Of a DNA stretch of 64,000 bases, positions 51,436-60,155 are shown piece after piece. Origin of the DNA: Pseudomonas viridiflava (GTDB lineage: Bacteria; Pseudomonadota; Gammaproteobacteria; Pseudomonadales; Pseudomonadaceae); the NCBI RefSeq assembly GCF_900580865.1, contig NZ_UTBZ01000070.1:78605-142604 (forward strand). The letters run 5' to 3'. The translations under genes and the position numbers were made by a program. The notes below the pieces were generated by a model. The model was given only the letters and a program-made list of their open reading frames with translations. It was not told where the DNA came from and ran no database searches. Within the stretch, counting starts at the first letter, position 1, and the number at the start of each line of letters is the position of its first letter.

Positions 51436-53763
51436 TCAGAAGTGGAAGTTGGTGCTCAACAATGCCGTACGGCCCGCCGCCTGGTTGGCGAAGTGGGTCG
51501 AGAAGGCTTTGTCGTAGTAGGTTTCGTTGGTCAGGTTCTGCACGTTGAGTTGCAGGTCGACGTTCTTGGTCAGCTTGTAAGCCGCCATCGCGTCGTAGCG
51601 AACATACGAGTCAACCATGGTGGTGTTGGCCACGCTGCCGTAGACGTCGTCGACGTAGAACGCACCGCCACCGATGGTCAGCTTCGGCGTGACCTGGTAA
51701 GTGGTCCACAGGCTGGCGCTGTTTTTCGGCGTGTTAGGCAGTTCGTTGCCATCGTTGGCCTTGCCCATCGGGCCGCCGTCGACTTGTTCGCTGTCCATGA
51801 ACGCGTAACCGGCGAACACTTGCCACTTGTCGGTGATCTTGCCGCTGGCCGACAGTTCGATACCTTGTACGCGTGTCTTGCCGGCGTTTTCGTACGAGGT
51901 GGTGTCGACTTGCACACGAGCGTTTTCTTTCTCGGTGCGGAAGATATCTGCAGTCAGCGACAGGCGATCATTGAGCAGATCCCACTTGGTACCGATTTCG
52001 TAGTTCTTGGTCGTTTCCGGCTCCATGTCGCTGTTCAGCAGGTTGCCGCTGCGATCTGGGGTGCCGCCCAAAGGGTTGCCTTCCTGACCTTCGCCCAAGG
52101 TGTTGCCCGGCGGCGTGGCCGAGGTGGCGTAGGAGGCGTAGATGCTGCCGTTTTCTGCCGGCTTGTAGACGACGCCGAACTGACCGGTGACGAACTCGCT
52201 GGTGTCATCGCCCTTGGACGTGGTGGTGCCAGCGGCGTTGTAGCTCTTGTAGTCGGTATCGAAGTGGTCGTAACGCAGGCCCATGTTCACCAGCCACTGC
52301 TCGTTCAGCTCCAGGGTGTCGAACACGTACAGCGCGTAAGTGTTGGCCTGGGTGTCGGTGCCGGCGTAGTTGCGCGAGATTGCGCCGTTCCACGGATCGT
52401 TCGGGTTCGGGTTCGGGTTCGACAGCGACGTGCAGTTGTAGTTACTCGACGCGCCGATCATCGATGGCGTGCAGTTGGAGCTCGCCGGGACGTTAGTGGT
52501 GCGCGGTGTGGTGTCGGTGTTGACGTTGTACGAGGACTTCTGGCTTTCCTCACGGGTGTATTCAACGCCGGTGGAGAAGCTGTTCTTGAAGCCGGCAACG
52601 TAGAAATTGCCGAACAGGTCAGTCTGGTTGGTGGTGGTCTCGGTGTTGCTTACCCGAGTATTGGCACGACGCCAGAGGCTGCCATTGTTGACGTTGCCCT
52701 TGCTGTCGTCCGGCTGGGTCAGGATGTAATCCTGCATGCTGGTGCCGTGGCGCAGGGTGTTCTTGATCGTCAGCGAGTCGCTCAGGTCATGCTCGATGGC
52801 GAAGGTCGCGGTGTCGGTGCGGCCCTTGCGGAAATCGCGATCCAGACCGTAGAAATTGCTGTGATCACCACCGGCGTACGGCTTGTCCGGATTGGACTTG
52901 GTGCGCGCAGCCGAACCGCCGGCCGGGATGGTGTAAGGGATGCCCGAATCCGGGGTGTCGTTGCTTTCGAGATGGTAGTAGTCGAGGTTGACGCGGGTGT
53001 CGGTGCCCAGGCCAAACGCCAGGGAAGGCGCGATGCCCCAGCGGTCGTAATCGACTTTGTCGCGACCGGCGACGTTGCTCTCGTGGCTCATCAGGTTCAG
53101 ACGGCCAGCAGCGGTGTCGCTGAACTGGTAATTGCCGTCGAGGGTGTAACGCTGGGTCTGATCGGAACCCCAGGTGAAGCCGCCATCGAACGAGTTGCCC
53201 AGGTGCGCTTTCTTGCTCACCAGGTTGATGCTGCCGCCTGCCGCGCCGCGACCGCCAATGGCGGAGTTCGGGCCCTTGCTGACTTCAATGTTTTCCACGG
53301 CGAAGATCTCGCGGCTCTGCGAACCGGTGTCGCGCACGCCGTCGAGGTAGGTGTCGCCCTGGGCGTCGAAGCCACGGATGAACGGACGGTCGCCCTGTGG
53401 GTTGCCGCCTTCACCGGCGCCGAAGGTGATGCCCGGCACGGTGCGCAGCGCGTCCTGCATGTTCAGCGCGCCGGTGTCTTTCAGCACTTGTTGCGGAATA
53501 ACGGTGACCGAGCGCGGTGTATCGACCAGCGGCGCGGTGTACTTGGGCGAGGAGGCTTTTTCGACCTGGTAGGACGTTGAGTCCTGCGCTTCGCCGGTGA
53601 TGGCGGTGGCGTCCAGGGCAATGGCATTGCCGGCGGCTTTGCTGTCGGTTTTTTCCGCGGCGAAGACCATCTGGCCAGCGGAGCCGGCGGTGATTGCCAC
53701 ACCGATTGCAGAGGCGAGCAGACGTGGTGAACTGACCGGTAATTGTGCGTGTTGACGTGCCAT
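51436..53763 (-). CDS. piuA: TonB-dependent siderophore receptor PiuA
   Basis: This is a 775-residue outer-membrane receptor. A signal peptide (about residues 1-36, ending QMVFAAEKTDS) precedes the plug domain (PRSVTVIPQQVLKDTGALNMQDALRTVPGITFG, RGFDAQGDTYLDGVRD) and a 22-strand barrel ending in the C-terminal phenylalanine motif ALLSTNFHF. It resembles the P. aeruginosa PiuA receptor for catecholate-type ligands and siderophore-antibiotic conjugates. GGGGAGGGG precedes the ATG at 53763. It is divergent from piuC, and iron control by Fur is expected. Confidence 0.92.
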   Translation of the reverse strand: MARQHAQLPVSSPRLLASAIGVAITAGSAGQMVFAAEKTDSKAAGNAIALDATAITGEAQDSTSYQVEKASSPKYTAPLVDTPRSVTVIPQQVLKDTGALNMQDALRTVPGITFGAGEGGNPQGDRPFIRGFDAQGDTYLDGVRDTGSQSREIFAVENIEVSKGPNSAIGGRGAAGGSINLVSKKAHLGNSFDGGFTWGSDQTQRYTLDGNYQFSDTAAGRLNLMSHESNVAGRDKVDYDRWGIAPSLAFGLGTDTRVNLDYYHLESNDTPDSGIPYTIPAGGSAARTKSNPDKPYAGGDHSNFYGLDRDFRKGRTDTATFAIEHDLSDSLTIKNTLRHGTSMQDYILTQPDDSKGNVNNGSLWRRANTRVSNTETTTNQTDLFGNFYVAGFKNSFSTGVEYTREESQKSSYNVNTDTTPRTTNVPASSNCTPSMIGASSNYNCTSLSNPNPNPNDPWNGAISRNYAGTDTQANTYALYVFDTLELNEQWLVNMGLRYDHFDTDYKSYNAAGTTTSKGDDTSEFVTGQFGVVYKPAENGSIYASYATSATPPGNTLGEGQEGNPLGGTPDRSGNLLNSDMEPETTKNYEIGTKWDLLNDRLSLTADIFRTEKENARVQVDTTSYENAGKTRVQGIELSASGKITDKWQVFAGYAFMDSEQVDGGPMGKANDGNELPNTPKNSASLWTTYQVTPKLTIGGGAFYVDDVYGSVANTTMVDSYVRYDAMAAYKLTKNVDLQLNVQNLTNETYYDKAFSTHFANQAAGRTALLSTNFHF

Positions 53764-53970
53764 TTTTATTCCCCTCCCCAAGGATTTGAGGCGGCGGAAT
53801 ATAGGTTAAACAAGTATTCGTATCAATTGCGAAACATTGTTATTCGCACTGAATTTACATTCTTTACAATTTAACCTTACGGTTTTTGCCAGTTCATTCG
53901 TCTCTCGGGTTTTACACAGTCAATAAGAATCAATACCATTGCCGCCTCTTTGCCATCAGGTGACATCGCC
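53764..53970. promoter_or_regulatory. Divergent piuA/piuC control region
   Basis: An A+T-rich 207-bp spacer holds TGCGAA (minus strand, about 53850) and the mirrored TTCGCA, and an AATAAGAATCAATACCATT stretch at 53923-53941 that matches the 19-bp Fur consensus at only about 10 positions. I take it as a candidate Fur-regulated region only. Confidence 0.3.
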
Positions 53971-54651
53971 ATGCTGCTGCACATCCCCGGATTGTTCGCG
54001 AAAGACGAAGTGCAGCGCATTCGTGAGGCGCTGGAGCAGGCCGATTGGGCCGATGGCAAGATCACCGCCGGCTTTCAATCGGCCAAGGCCAAGCACAATC
54101 TGCAACTGCCAGAAGGTCACCCGCTGGCCAAGGAAATCGGCGCGGCGATGCTGGAGCGGTTGTGGAAAAACCCACTGTTCATGTCCGCCGCGTTGCCGCA
54201 CAAAGTCTTCCCGCCGTTAGTGAACTGTTACACGGCCGGTGGCAGTTTCGATTTTCACATCGATAACGCCGTACGCCAGCCCAAGGGCAGCATCGAACGG
54301 GTGCGTACCGATTTGTCGGCGACGCTGTTCTTCAGCGAGCCTGAGGATTACGACGGCGGTGAGCTGGAAATCCAGGACACCTTCGGCACGCAACGGGTGA
54401 AGTTACCGGCCGGCGACATGGTCTTGTACCCCGGCACCAGCCTGCACAAGGTCAACGCAGTCACTCGCGGCACACGCTATGCGTCGTTTTTCTGGACGCA
54501 GAGTCTGGTGCGTGAAGATAGCCAGCGCGCGTTGCTGTTCGAGATGGACGGGGCGATTCAGCAACTGACTCAAGACATGCCTGATCACCCTTCGCTGATC
54601 CGCCTCACCGGCACGTATCACAACCTGCTGCGGCGCTGGGTCGAGGTATGA
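53971..54651 (+). CDS. piuC: PKHD-type Fe(II)/2-oxoglutarate hydroxylase PiuC
   Basis: A 226-residue dioxygenase of the PKHD family, co-located with piuA. The metal triad is readable: His and Asp in [10 protein letters not shown], distal His in [10 protein letters not shown], and an Arg in [10 protein letters not shown] for 2-oxoglutarate. AGGTGA lies 7 bases before the ATG at 53971. Mutations in the piuA/piuC region reduce uptake of siderophore-linked antibiotics in P. aeruginosa. The last four bases overlap the next gene (ATGA). Confidence 0.93.
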   Translation: MLLHIPGLFAKDEVQRIREALEQADWADGKITAGFQSAKAKHNLQLPEGHPLAKEIGAAMLERLWKNPLFMSAALPHKVFPPLVNCYTAGGSFDFHIDNAVRQPKGSIERVRTDLSATLFFSEPEDYDGGELEIQDTFGTQRVKLPAGDMVLYPGTSLHKVNAVTRGTRYASFFWTQSLVREDSQRALLFEMDGAIQQLTQDMPDHPSLIRLTGTYHNLLRRWVEV

Positions 54652-55388
54652 GTTTCCAGCTGCGTCGCGAGGAAGTCCTCAACGGCGAACAACTCAGCGC
54701 GATGCTTGTAGAAAGCCCGGCACGCGCGGCGCAGGCGATTCTGCTGGCGGCGGGTGAGGGCGAAGTCGAAGCGCAGGCGTTGCTTGGGCAGATTCTTCTC
54801 GATGGCCAAGGCATCGCGCAGGATCAAGTGCTGGCGCTGCGCTGGTTCGGCATCGCCGCCGGGCGCGGGCATCTGATGGCGCGCAATATGCTCGGGCGTT
54901 GTCATGAGCATGGTTGGGGCATTGCTGCGGATGCGTCGGTTGCTGCGCAGCATTACCGGATCGCAGCGGAGGCGGGGCTGGATTGGGCGATGTACAACCT
55001 CGCCAATCTGCTCGCGACCGGGCGGGGTGTGGCGGTGGATCATCAACAGGCGTTGGCGCTGTATCGGCGCGCGGCTGAATTGGGCCATGCGAAGTCGATG
55101 AATCTGCTGGGGCGGTATCTGGAAGACGGGCAGGAGTGCCCGGCGGATCCTTTGGCGGCGCGCGATTGGTATCGACGTTCGGCCGAGGCTGGGGATTTTC
55201 GTGGGCAGTTCAGTTTTGCTGCAGTTTTAGCGGATGAGGGGCGGATTGACGAGGCGGTCGATTGGCTTGAGAAAGCTTTGGCCGGCGGCAATCTGAATTT
55301 TCTGCGGGTGGCGAGTCAGACGTTGGCGAGTGCTGTAGATCCGAAGATTCAGGCGTTGGCTGGGCGATATGCGCTTCGGTGCCAATAG
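54648..55388 (+). CDS. Sel1-repeat protein
   Basis: A 246-residue helical-repeat protein with several Sel1 units such as [78 protein letters not shown] and [26 protein letters not shown]. There is no signal peptide, so it probably acts as a cytoplasmic scaffold. It overlaps piuC by 4 bases, as in P. aeruginosa, where a similar gene follows piuC. Its role in iron uptake is unknown. Confidence 0.9.
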   Translation: MSFQLRREEVLNGEQLSAMLVESPARAAQAILLAAGEGEVEAQALLGQILLDGQGIAQDQVLALRWFGIAAGRGHLMARNMLGRCHEHGWGIAADASVAAQHYRIAAEAGLDWAMYNLANLLATGRGVAVDHQQALALYRRAAELGHAKSMNLLGRYLEDGQECPADPLAARDWYRRSAEAGDFRGQFSFAAVLADEGRIDEAVDWLEKALAGGNLNFLRVASQTLASAVDPKIQALAGRYALRCQ

Positions 55389-55547
55389 CCCTCACCCTAA
55401 CCCTCTCCCAGAGGGAGAGGGGACTGACCGAGTTGGATGTTCCAACTACACCGACCTGAGATATCCAGTCGACCTCAGGTTTTGAAAAGCCCCCGATCTG
55501 CTCCCTTTCCCCCTCGCCCCCTTGGGGGAGAGGGCTGGGGTGAGGGG
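55389..55547. repeat. CCCTCACCC-class inverted pair (copy 2)
   Basis: The left hairpin CCCTCACCCTAACCCTCTCCC/GAGGGAGAGGGG (from 55389) and a mirrored right hairpin CCCTCGCCCCCTTGGGGGAGAGGGC..GGTGAGGG (ending 55547) fill the convergent gap between the Sel1 gene and speC, matching the 48463 element. Confidence 0.85.
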
Positions 55548-55587
55548 GATAGACCGAAAGCACACCACAAATTTTGAAGCCAGACAC

Positions 55588-55617
55588 AAAAAAGCCCATG
55601 ACACGTCATGGGCTTTT
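55588..55617. terminator. Terminator for speC (bidirectional)
   Basis: GCCCATGAC (55594-55602), loop AC, GTCATGGGC (55605-55613), flanked by A-run and T-run. On the minus strand it ends speC with six T residues. Confidence 0.85.
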
Positions 55618-55653
55618 CACTTGCAGCTAGCAGCTTGAAACTCGCAGCTGCTC

Positions 55654-56817
55654 TTACACGTAAAACGATTTCAACGGCGGGAAGCCATTGAACTCAACCG
55701 CGCTGTAACTGGTGGTGTAAGCACCGGTCGACAGCCAGTACAGACGATCACCGATCGCCAGGTTCAGCGGCAGGCCGTACTTGTAGTTCTCGTACATGAT
55801 GTCGGCGCTGTCGCAGGTCGGGCCGGCGATGACGACTTCTTCCATCTCGCCTTTCTTCTCGGTCCAGATCGGGAACTTGATCGCTTCGTCCATGGTTTCG
55901 ATCAGGCCGGAGAACTTGCCCACATCGGTATAAACCCAACGTTCAACAGCGGTGCGCGACTTGCGTGCAACCAGCACCACTTCGCTGACCAGAATACCGG
56001 CGTTGGCGATCAGCGAACGGCCCGGCTCAAGAATGATTTCCGGCAGATCATCACCGAAGTCTTCCTTGAGGAAGCGGATGATTTCCTCGGCGTAGGTTTC
56101 CAGGCTGTTGGTGCGGGTGATGTAGTTGGCCGGGAAGCCACCGCCCATGTTGATCAGCTTCAGGTGGATGCCGTCTTCTTCTTTCAAGCGCTCGAAGATC
56201 ACTTTGACCTTGGCGATCGCTGCGTCCCAGACGCTGATGTCGCGCTGTTGCGAACCGACGTGGAAGGAGATGCCGTAAGGCACCAGGCCGAGGTCGCGAG
56301 CGAGGATCAGCAGGTCCATGGCCATGTCGGTCTGGCAGCCGAATTTGCGCGACAGTGGCCAGTCAGCCGTGGTCGAGCCCTCGGTGAGGATGCGCACATA
56401 GACTTTTGAACCCGGTGCAGCCTTGGCGATATTGCGCAGGTCAGCTTCGGAGTCGGTGGAGAACAAACGCACGCCCTTCTCGTAGAAGTAGCGGATGTCC
56501 TTGGATTTCTTGATGGTGTTGCCGTAGCTGATGCGGTCCGGGCTAACGCCGCGATCCATCACCTTGTCCAGCTCATAGATCGAGGCGATGTCGAAGCTCG
56601 AACCTTTCTCTTTGAGCAGGTCGATGATCTCGACGGCCGGGTTGGCCTTGACCGCGTAGTAGACCTTGGCGAATTCGAAACCGGCGCGCAGGTCATCGTA
56701 GGCCTGGCTGATCATCGCGGTGTCGATCACCACGAACGGGGTTTCCTGTTTGTCGGCGAACGCCTTCATTTTGTCGAATGTAGCGCGCGCGAAATAGTCT
56801 TCGACCTGGATCGACAT
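55654..56817 (-). CDS. speC: Ornithine/lysine decarboxylase, PLP fold III type
   Basis: SpeC decarboxylates ornithine to putrescine for polyamine synthesis. The 387-residue protein is the eukaryotic-like alanine-racemase-fold type: PLP Lys57 in VYYAVKANPAVE, HVGSQ motif in GISFHVGSQQRD, glycine loop INMGGGFPANY, EPGRS, and catalytic Cys in AGPTCDSADIMYENYKYGLPLN. The start MSIQVEDYF at 56817 has AGGAG upstream. A leader hairpin and a possible tiny upstream frame precede it. Confidence 0.95.
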   Translation of the reverse strand: MSIQVEDYFARATFDKMKAFADKQETPFVVIDTAMISQAYDDLRAGFEFAKVYYAVKANPAVEIIDLLKEKGSSFDIASIYELDKVMDRGVSPDRISYGNTIKKSKDIRYFYEKGVRLFSTDSEADLRNIAKAAPGSKVYVRILTEGSTTADWPLSRKFGCQTDMAMDLLILARDLGLVPYGISFHVGSQQRDISVWDAAIAKVKVIFERLKEEDGIHLKLINMGGGFPANYITRTNSLETYAEEIIRFLKEDFGDDLPEIILEPGRSLIANAGILVSEVVLVARKSRTAVERWVYTDVGKFSGLIETMDEAIKFPIWTEKKGEMEEVVIAGPTCDSADIMYENYKYGLPLNLAIGDRLYWLSTGAYTTSYSAVEFNGFPPLKSFYV

Positions 56818-56828
56818 GCTGGGAACTC

Positions 56829-56861
56829 CTACTGGCAAACTAAGTTAAACAATGGGTGCAA
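56829..56861 (-). other. Possible 10-codon upstream reading frame before speC
   Basis: A GGAGG (minus strand, about 56874-56870) stands 8 bases before TTG at 56861, which opens a 10-codon frame (MHPLFNLVCQ) whose TAG stop overlaps the speC ribosome-binding site (TAGGAG). It may be chance; it would permit translational coupling. Confidence 0.25.
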
Positions 56862-56920
56862 ATGAACGTCCTCCGTATCCCCACTTTGGTTCGCCTACTT
56901 CCCAAGGCATGTCGCCGAAA

Positions 56921-56955
56921 GCAAAAAGGCCACGGGTGGTTTTACCCTTGGCCTT
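56921..56955 (-). terminator. Terminator-like hairpin in the speC leader
   Basis: On the minus strand, AAGGCCAAGGGT pairs with ACCCGTGGCCTT around AAAACC, followed by TTTGC. It lies about 105 bases before the speC start and roughly 490 bases after the upstream minus-strand gene ends, so it may attenuate speC or terminate read-through. Confidence 0.5.
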
Positions 56956-57444
56956 GCTGTCTCGTCGTCAGTACTTGAGCCGGATGGATCGTTTCCAGCA
57001 TGGACGTTCGGCGCGAACTTTAGGGCGTGAGGAGCCTGAGATCAACTAAAAATGTCGCGTTTTTGCACGCTTCTGACGTACGTCGCATTCATCTCTCTTT
57101 GTAGCCGACCGAGATGACGGGCAGATGTTCCCGTCGATTTTTTCAGTGTTAAAAATGCCTGCACGTTCGCTGCCGATCTCCGCTAGATGCCAGTTAACTT
57201 CAATAGACTCGACATCCCCGACGTTCCCCGCAAAGACAGTCTCAATGGCGTAATTTGAGTTGTCTTAAAGGAGAAATCAGCCAGTCGGTGCCCAGCGCCG
57301 GTGTTCATTTTTCTTTCCAGACATGAAGCGATGAAAATTCACGGCGCAAGCTTGCGAGCGTTAAGTCCCGCATGGGGCATCGCAGACCATCGCTGCAAAC
57401 TTGCCGCACCTATCACCGACAATCCGGTGACCAGCCCATTTGAT

Positions 57445-58206
57445 TCAGGATTTCTCGATCGACTTGCACAGCACCACCCGATCCTTAAGGTGTAACTCCT
57501 CAGGTAATGAAACTTTGTTCATCGCCAGAATGAAATCCATCCACTGGTTTTGCTGTTTCAAGAGACGCTCGAGTTGTTTCTCACTGGAATCGTTTGGGGG
57601 GTTGTCAAAAACATAGGGATGGCAACCGGAAAAGCCGTTGGGCACCGTAGATAGAAGCGAGTAATCACGCTCGTAATCCATGTTGCTCTTGACCATCGAG
57701 TAGGTCTGCCAACTGGTGTACGACAGCGCGCCGAGGACAAGAATGCCTAGCACGGGGAGTGCGATCCGCCAGCGCAGTGGAGTGGGATACGCCTTGGCCA
57801 AGGCTCTGCGAGTCATGAAATCGGTGATTTTCCTTCCATTCACCAGAACCTGCACAACCTCGAAATCCTGTGGGTTGTAGATCGAGATATCGACTTCTTC
57901 ATTGGGCGGAACCTGTTTGAGCACCAGTTCCTTGTCCGCCGCATTGTGTTCCCATTTCACGGCGGCTTCGTGTCGGGAGTACGTGATAAGCGGGACGAAT
58001 TCGAAGTTTCCCCGGTACAGCAATTTGACGTCGGCCAGGGTTGAATCCGACTCGTTATAAAGTGCGATTTGCGTGCAGGTGTAACGAGTTTCCCCAGTCA
58101 CCATCTCTGCTGGAGCGTGATACAGATAAGGCCCCATCGTTGTCCAGCCAATGGCATCTGGCAGATCTTTACGTAGCGAGTTCAGGGCTGCAATTTGATC
58201 GATCAT
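57445..58206 (-). CDS. Single-span membrane protein of unknown function
   Basis: A 253-residue protein I do not recognise. An N-terminal soluble region (about residues 1-140, beta-rich, including YTCTQIALYNESDSTLADV) precedes one membrane span near residues 146-167 (RWRIALPVLGILVLGALSYTSW). A C-terminal helical region ends RVVLCKSIEKS. No signal peptide is evident, so residues 1-145 are probably cytoplasmic and the rest periplasmic. AAGGA precedes the ATG. It stands alone between speC and the opuC operon, at a likely rearrangement junction. Confidence 0.7.
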   Translation of the reverse strand: MIDQIAALNSLRKDLPDAIGWTTMGPYLYHAPAEMVTGETRYTCTQIALYNESDSTLADVKLLYRGNFEFVPLITYSRHEAAVKWEHNAADKELVLKQVPPNEEVDISIYNPQDFEVVQVLVNGRKITDFMTRRALAKAYPTPLRWRIALPVLGILVLGALSYTSWQTYSMVKSNMDYERDYSLLSTVPNGFSGCHPYVFDNPPNDSSEKQLERLLKQQNQWMDFILAMNKVSLPEELHLKDRVVLCKSIEKS

Positions 58207-58338
58207 GCAAGGGTCCTTGATCGGTTCGCGCGGACGTCATTATCCGCAAACCACGATGCTATCGGCTTGTATGTGTTCCGATCAATTCAACTCATTGCAG
58301 ATGATCAGGGGCTGCTGTGGCAGCCCCAATTCAAGTGG

Positions 58339-59493
58339 TTACGCCACTGCCTCAGCCGGCGAGACGATGCTGGTCTTCATCCCGCGCGAACGACCCGAAC
58401 TCAGATACGCCGCAATCGACTCCTGCGTGACCTCACCGAGGAACACCCGCTCGGCATCCATCACCGGCAGCCACGAACGGTTGAACTCGTACATGCGCGA
58501 CAGCAGGATGCGCAAATGCTCGTCATACGCGGCGGTGGCGTTGAACTCACGCAGGAACTGCGCGCAAGTACCGGTCTGGCGATGCAGATCACGACGACGC
58601 ACATAGCCCAGCGCCTTGTTCTCGGCGCAGGTGACCACCACATAACGACGGTCATGTTCGTCCATCAATTCCAGCGCATCGGCCACCGGGGTTTCCGGGC
58701 TTACCGACGGCGCGTTGTCCGCTGCATCTTCGGCTTTCACCAGCAACAGACGCTTGAGCGTGCTGTCCTGACCAACGAAGTTGCTCACGAAGTCGTCCGC
58801 CGGGTGCGCCAGCAGCGTGTCCGGATGGTCGATTTGCAGCAGCTTGCCGGCGCGGAAGATCGCGATCTTGTCGCCCAGTTTGATCGCTTCGTCGATGTCG
58901 TGGCTGACCATGATCACGGTCTTGTTCAGCGCACGCTGCATCTCGAAGAATTCGTTCTGGATCATCTCGCGGTTGATCGGGTCGACCGCACCGAACGGCT
59001 CGTCCATCAGCAGCAGCGGCGCATCCGCCGCCAGTGCGCGGATCACACCGATACGCTGTTGCTGACCGCCGGACAGTTCACGCGGGTAGCGATGCAGATA
59101 TTGCTTGGGCTCCAGCTTGATCATGCTCATCAACTCGCGGGCGCGGTCGTGGCATTTCTGTTTGTCCCAGCCGAGCAGTTTCGGCACGACAACGATGTTC
59201 TCTTCGATGGTCATGTTCGGGAACAGGCCGATCTGCTGGATCACGTAACCGATGTTACGGCGCAGGGTCACTTCGTCGAGGTCGGTGGTGTCTTCGCCGT
59301 TGATGAGGATCTTGCCCGAGGTCGGTTTGATCAGGCGATTGATCATCTTCAGCGTGGTGCTTTTACCGCAACCCGATGGCCCGAGGAACACACAGATTTC
59401 GCCTTCATTGACGGTCAGGCTTACCGAGTCCACGGCTTTGACGTCTTTGCCGTTGCTTTGGAAAGTTTTGCTGAGGTTTTGAAGTTCGATCAT
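58339..59493 (-). CDS. opuCA: Osmoprotectant ABC transporter ATP-binding protein OpuCA
   Basis: The 384-residue ATPase energises uptake of choline, glycine betaine or carnitine. Walker A GPSGCGKST, signature LSGGQQQRIG and Walker B LLLMDEPFGAVDP are clear, and two C-terminal CBS domains (about residues 255-370, DALELMDEHDRRYVVV and SWLPVMDAERVFLGEV) give osmotic sensing in this family. The start MIELQNLSKTF at 59493 overlaps the opuCB stop (ATGA). It is the last gene of a four-gene operon. Confidence 0.95.
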   Translation of the reverse strand: MIELQNLSKTFQSNGKDVKAVDSVSLTVNEGEICVFLGPSGCGKSTTLKMINRLIKPTSGKILINGEDTTDLDEVTLRRNIGYVIQQIGLFPNMTIEENIVVVPKLLGWDKQKCHDRARELMSMIKLEPKQYLHRYPRELSGGQQQRIGVIRALAADAPLLLMDEPFGAVDPINREMIQNEFFEMQRALNKTVIMVSHDIDEAIKLGDKIAIFRAGKLLQIDHPDTLLAHPADDFVSNFVGQDSTLKRLLLVKAEDAADNAPSVSPETPVADALELMDEHDRRYVVVTCAENKALGYVRRRDLHRQTGTCAQFLREFNATAAYDEHLRILLSRMYEFNRSWLPVMDAERVFLGEVTQESIAAYLSSGRSRGMKTSIVSPAEAVA

Positions 59494-60143
59494 TTGAGCA
59501 GTCCTTTTGGAGTCAACGAGCGTTGCAGCCATTGGAGAAACAGGTCAGCGAAAATGGCCAGAAGACTGACCAGCAGCGCGCCGACGATGAGCATCGACAT
59601 GTCACTGCGGCTGATGGAAGCGAGGATCAACACACCGAGGCCGCCGGCGCCGATGGTCGCGGCGATGGTCATCACGCCGATGTTCATCACCACGGCAGTA
59701 CGCACGCCGGCGAGGATCACCGGCACGGCGATCGGCAACTCGACCATGCGCAGACGCTGGCCGAAGGTCATGCCGATGCCGCGCGCGGCTTCACGGATGC
59801 CCGGTTCCACGCCAGTGAGGGCGAGGTAGGTGTTGCGCATGATCGGCAACAGTGAATAAAGGAACACGGCGGTGATCGCCGGCATCGGGCCGAGGCCCTG
59901 GCCGAATTTGGAGTAGAACGGCAGCAGCAAACCGAACAGGGCAATCGACGGCACCGTCAGCAGCACCGTGGCGCTGGCTTGCAATGGGCCGGCGAGAGTC
60001 GGAAACCGCGTCATCAGAATGCCCAACGGCACGCCAACGACAATCGCCAGGGTCACGGCAATGCCGACGAGGGTGATGTGCTGCCAGGTCAGGTGCATCA
60101 CCTGCTGCCAGTCGAGGTGGGAAAAGGCGTTCAGAAATTCCAT
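59490..60143 (-). CDS. opuCB: Osmoprotectant ABC transporter permease OpuCB
   Basis: A 217-residue permease with five or six membrane segments (ITLVGIAVTLAIVVGVPLGIL, TVLLTVPSIALFGLL, AVFLYSLLPIMRNTYLA) and an EAA-type loop (GIREAARGIGMTFGQRLRMVELPIAVPVILAG). Its stop overlaps opuCA by four bases. It lies 12 bp downstream of opuCC on the minus strand. Confidence 0.95.
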   Translation of the reverse strand: MEFLNAFSHLDWQQVMHLTWQHITLVGIAVTLAIVVGVPLGILMTRFPTLAGPLQASATVLLTVPSIALFGLLLPFYSKFGQGLGPMPAITAVFLYSLLPIMRNTYLALTGVEPGIREAARGIGMTFGQRLRMVELPIAVPVILAGVRTAVVMNIGVMTIAATIGAGGLGVLILASISRSDMSMLIVGALLVSLLAIFADLFLQWLQRSLTPKGLLK

Positions 60144-60155
60144 GACTTTTCCTCC

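Larger units (their letters stand above)
56818..57444. other. Long non-coding gap upstream of speC
   Basis: The 627-bp gap holds the speC leader and its terminator-like hairpin (56926-56955), the likely speC promoter region, and about 380 bp (57060-57444) in which I recognise no gene. Small open frames (57301-57495 and 56852-57049 on plus) have no family features. Confidence 0.5.

Noticed and set aside
51442..53580. 712-codon plus-strand frame opposite piuA
   Set aside because: A Val/Ala-rich shadow of the receptor gene; piuA has a signal peptide, plug and C-terminal Phe.
53923..53941. Strong Fur box before piuC
   Set aside because: Only about 10 of 19 positions match the consensus by eye, so it is kept as a weak candidate.
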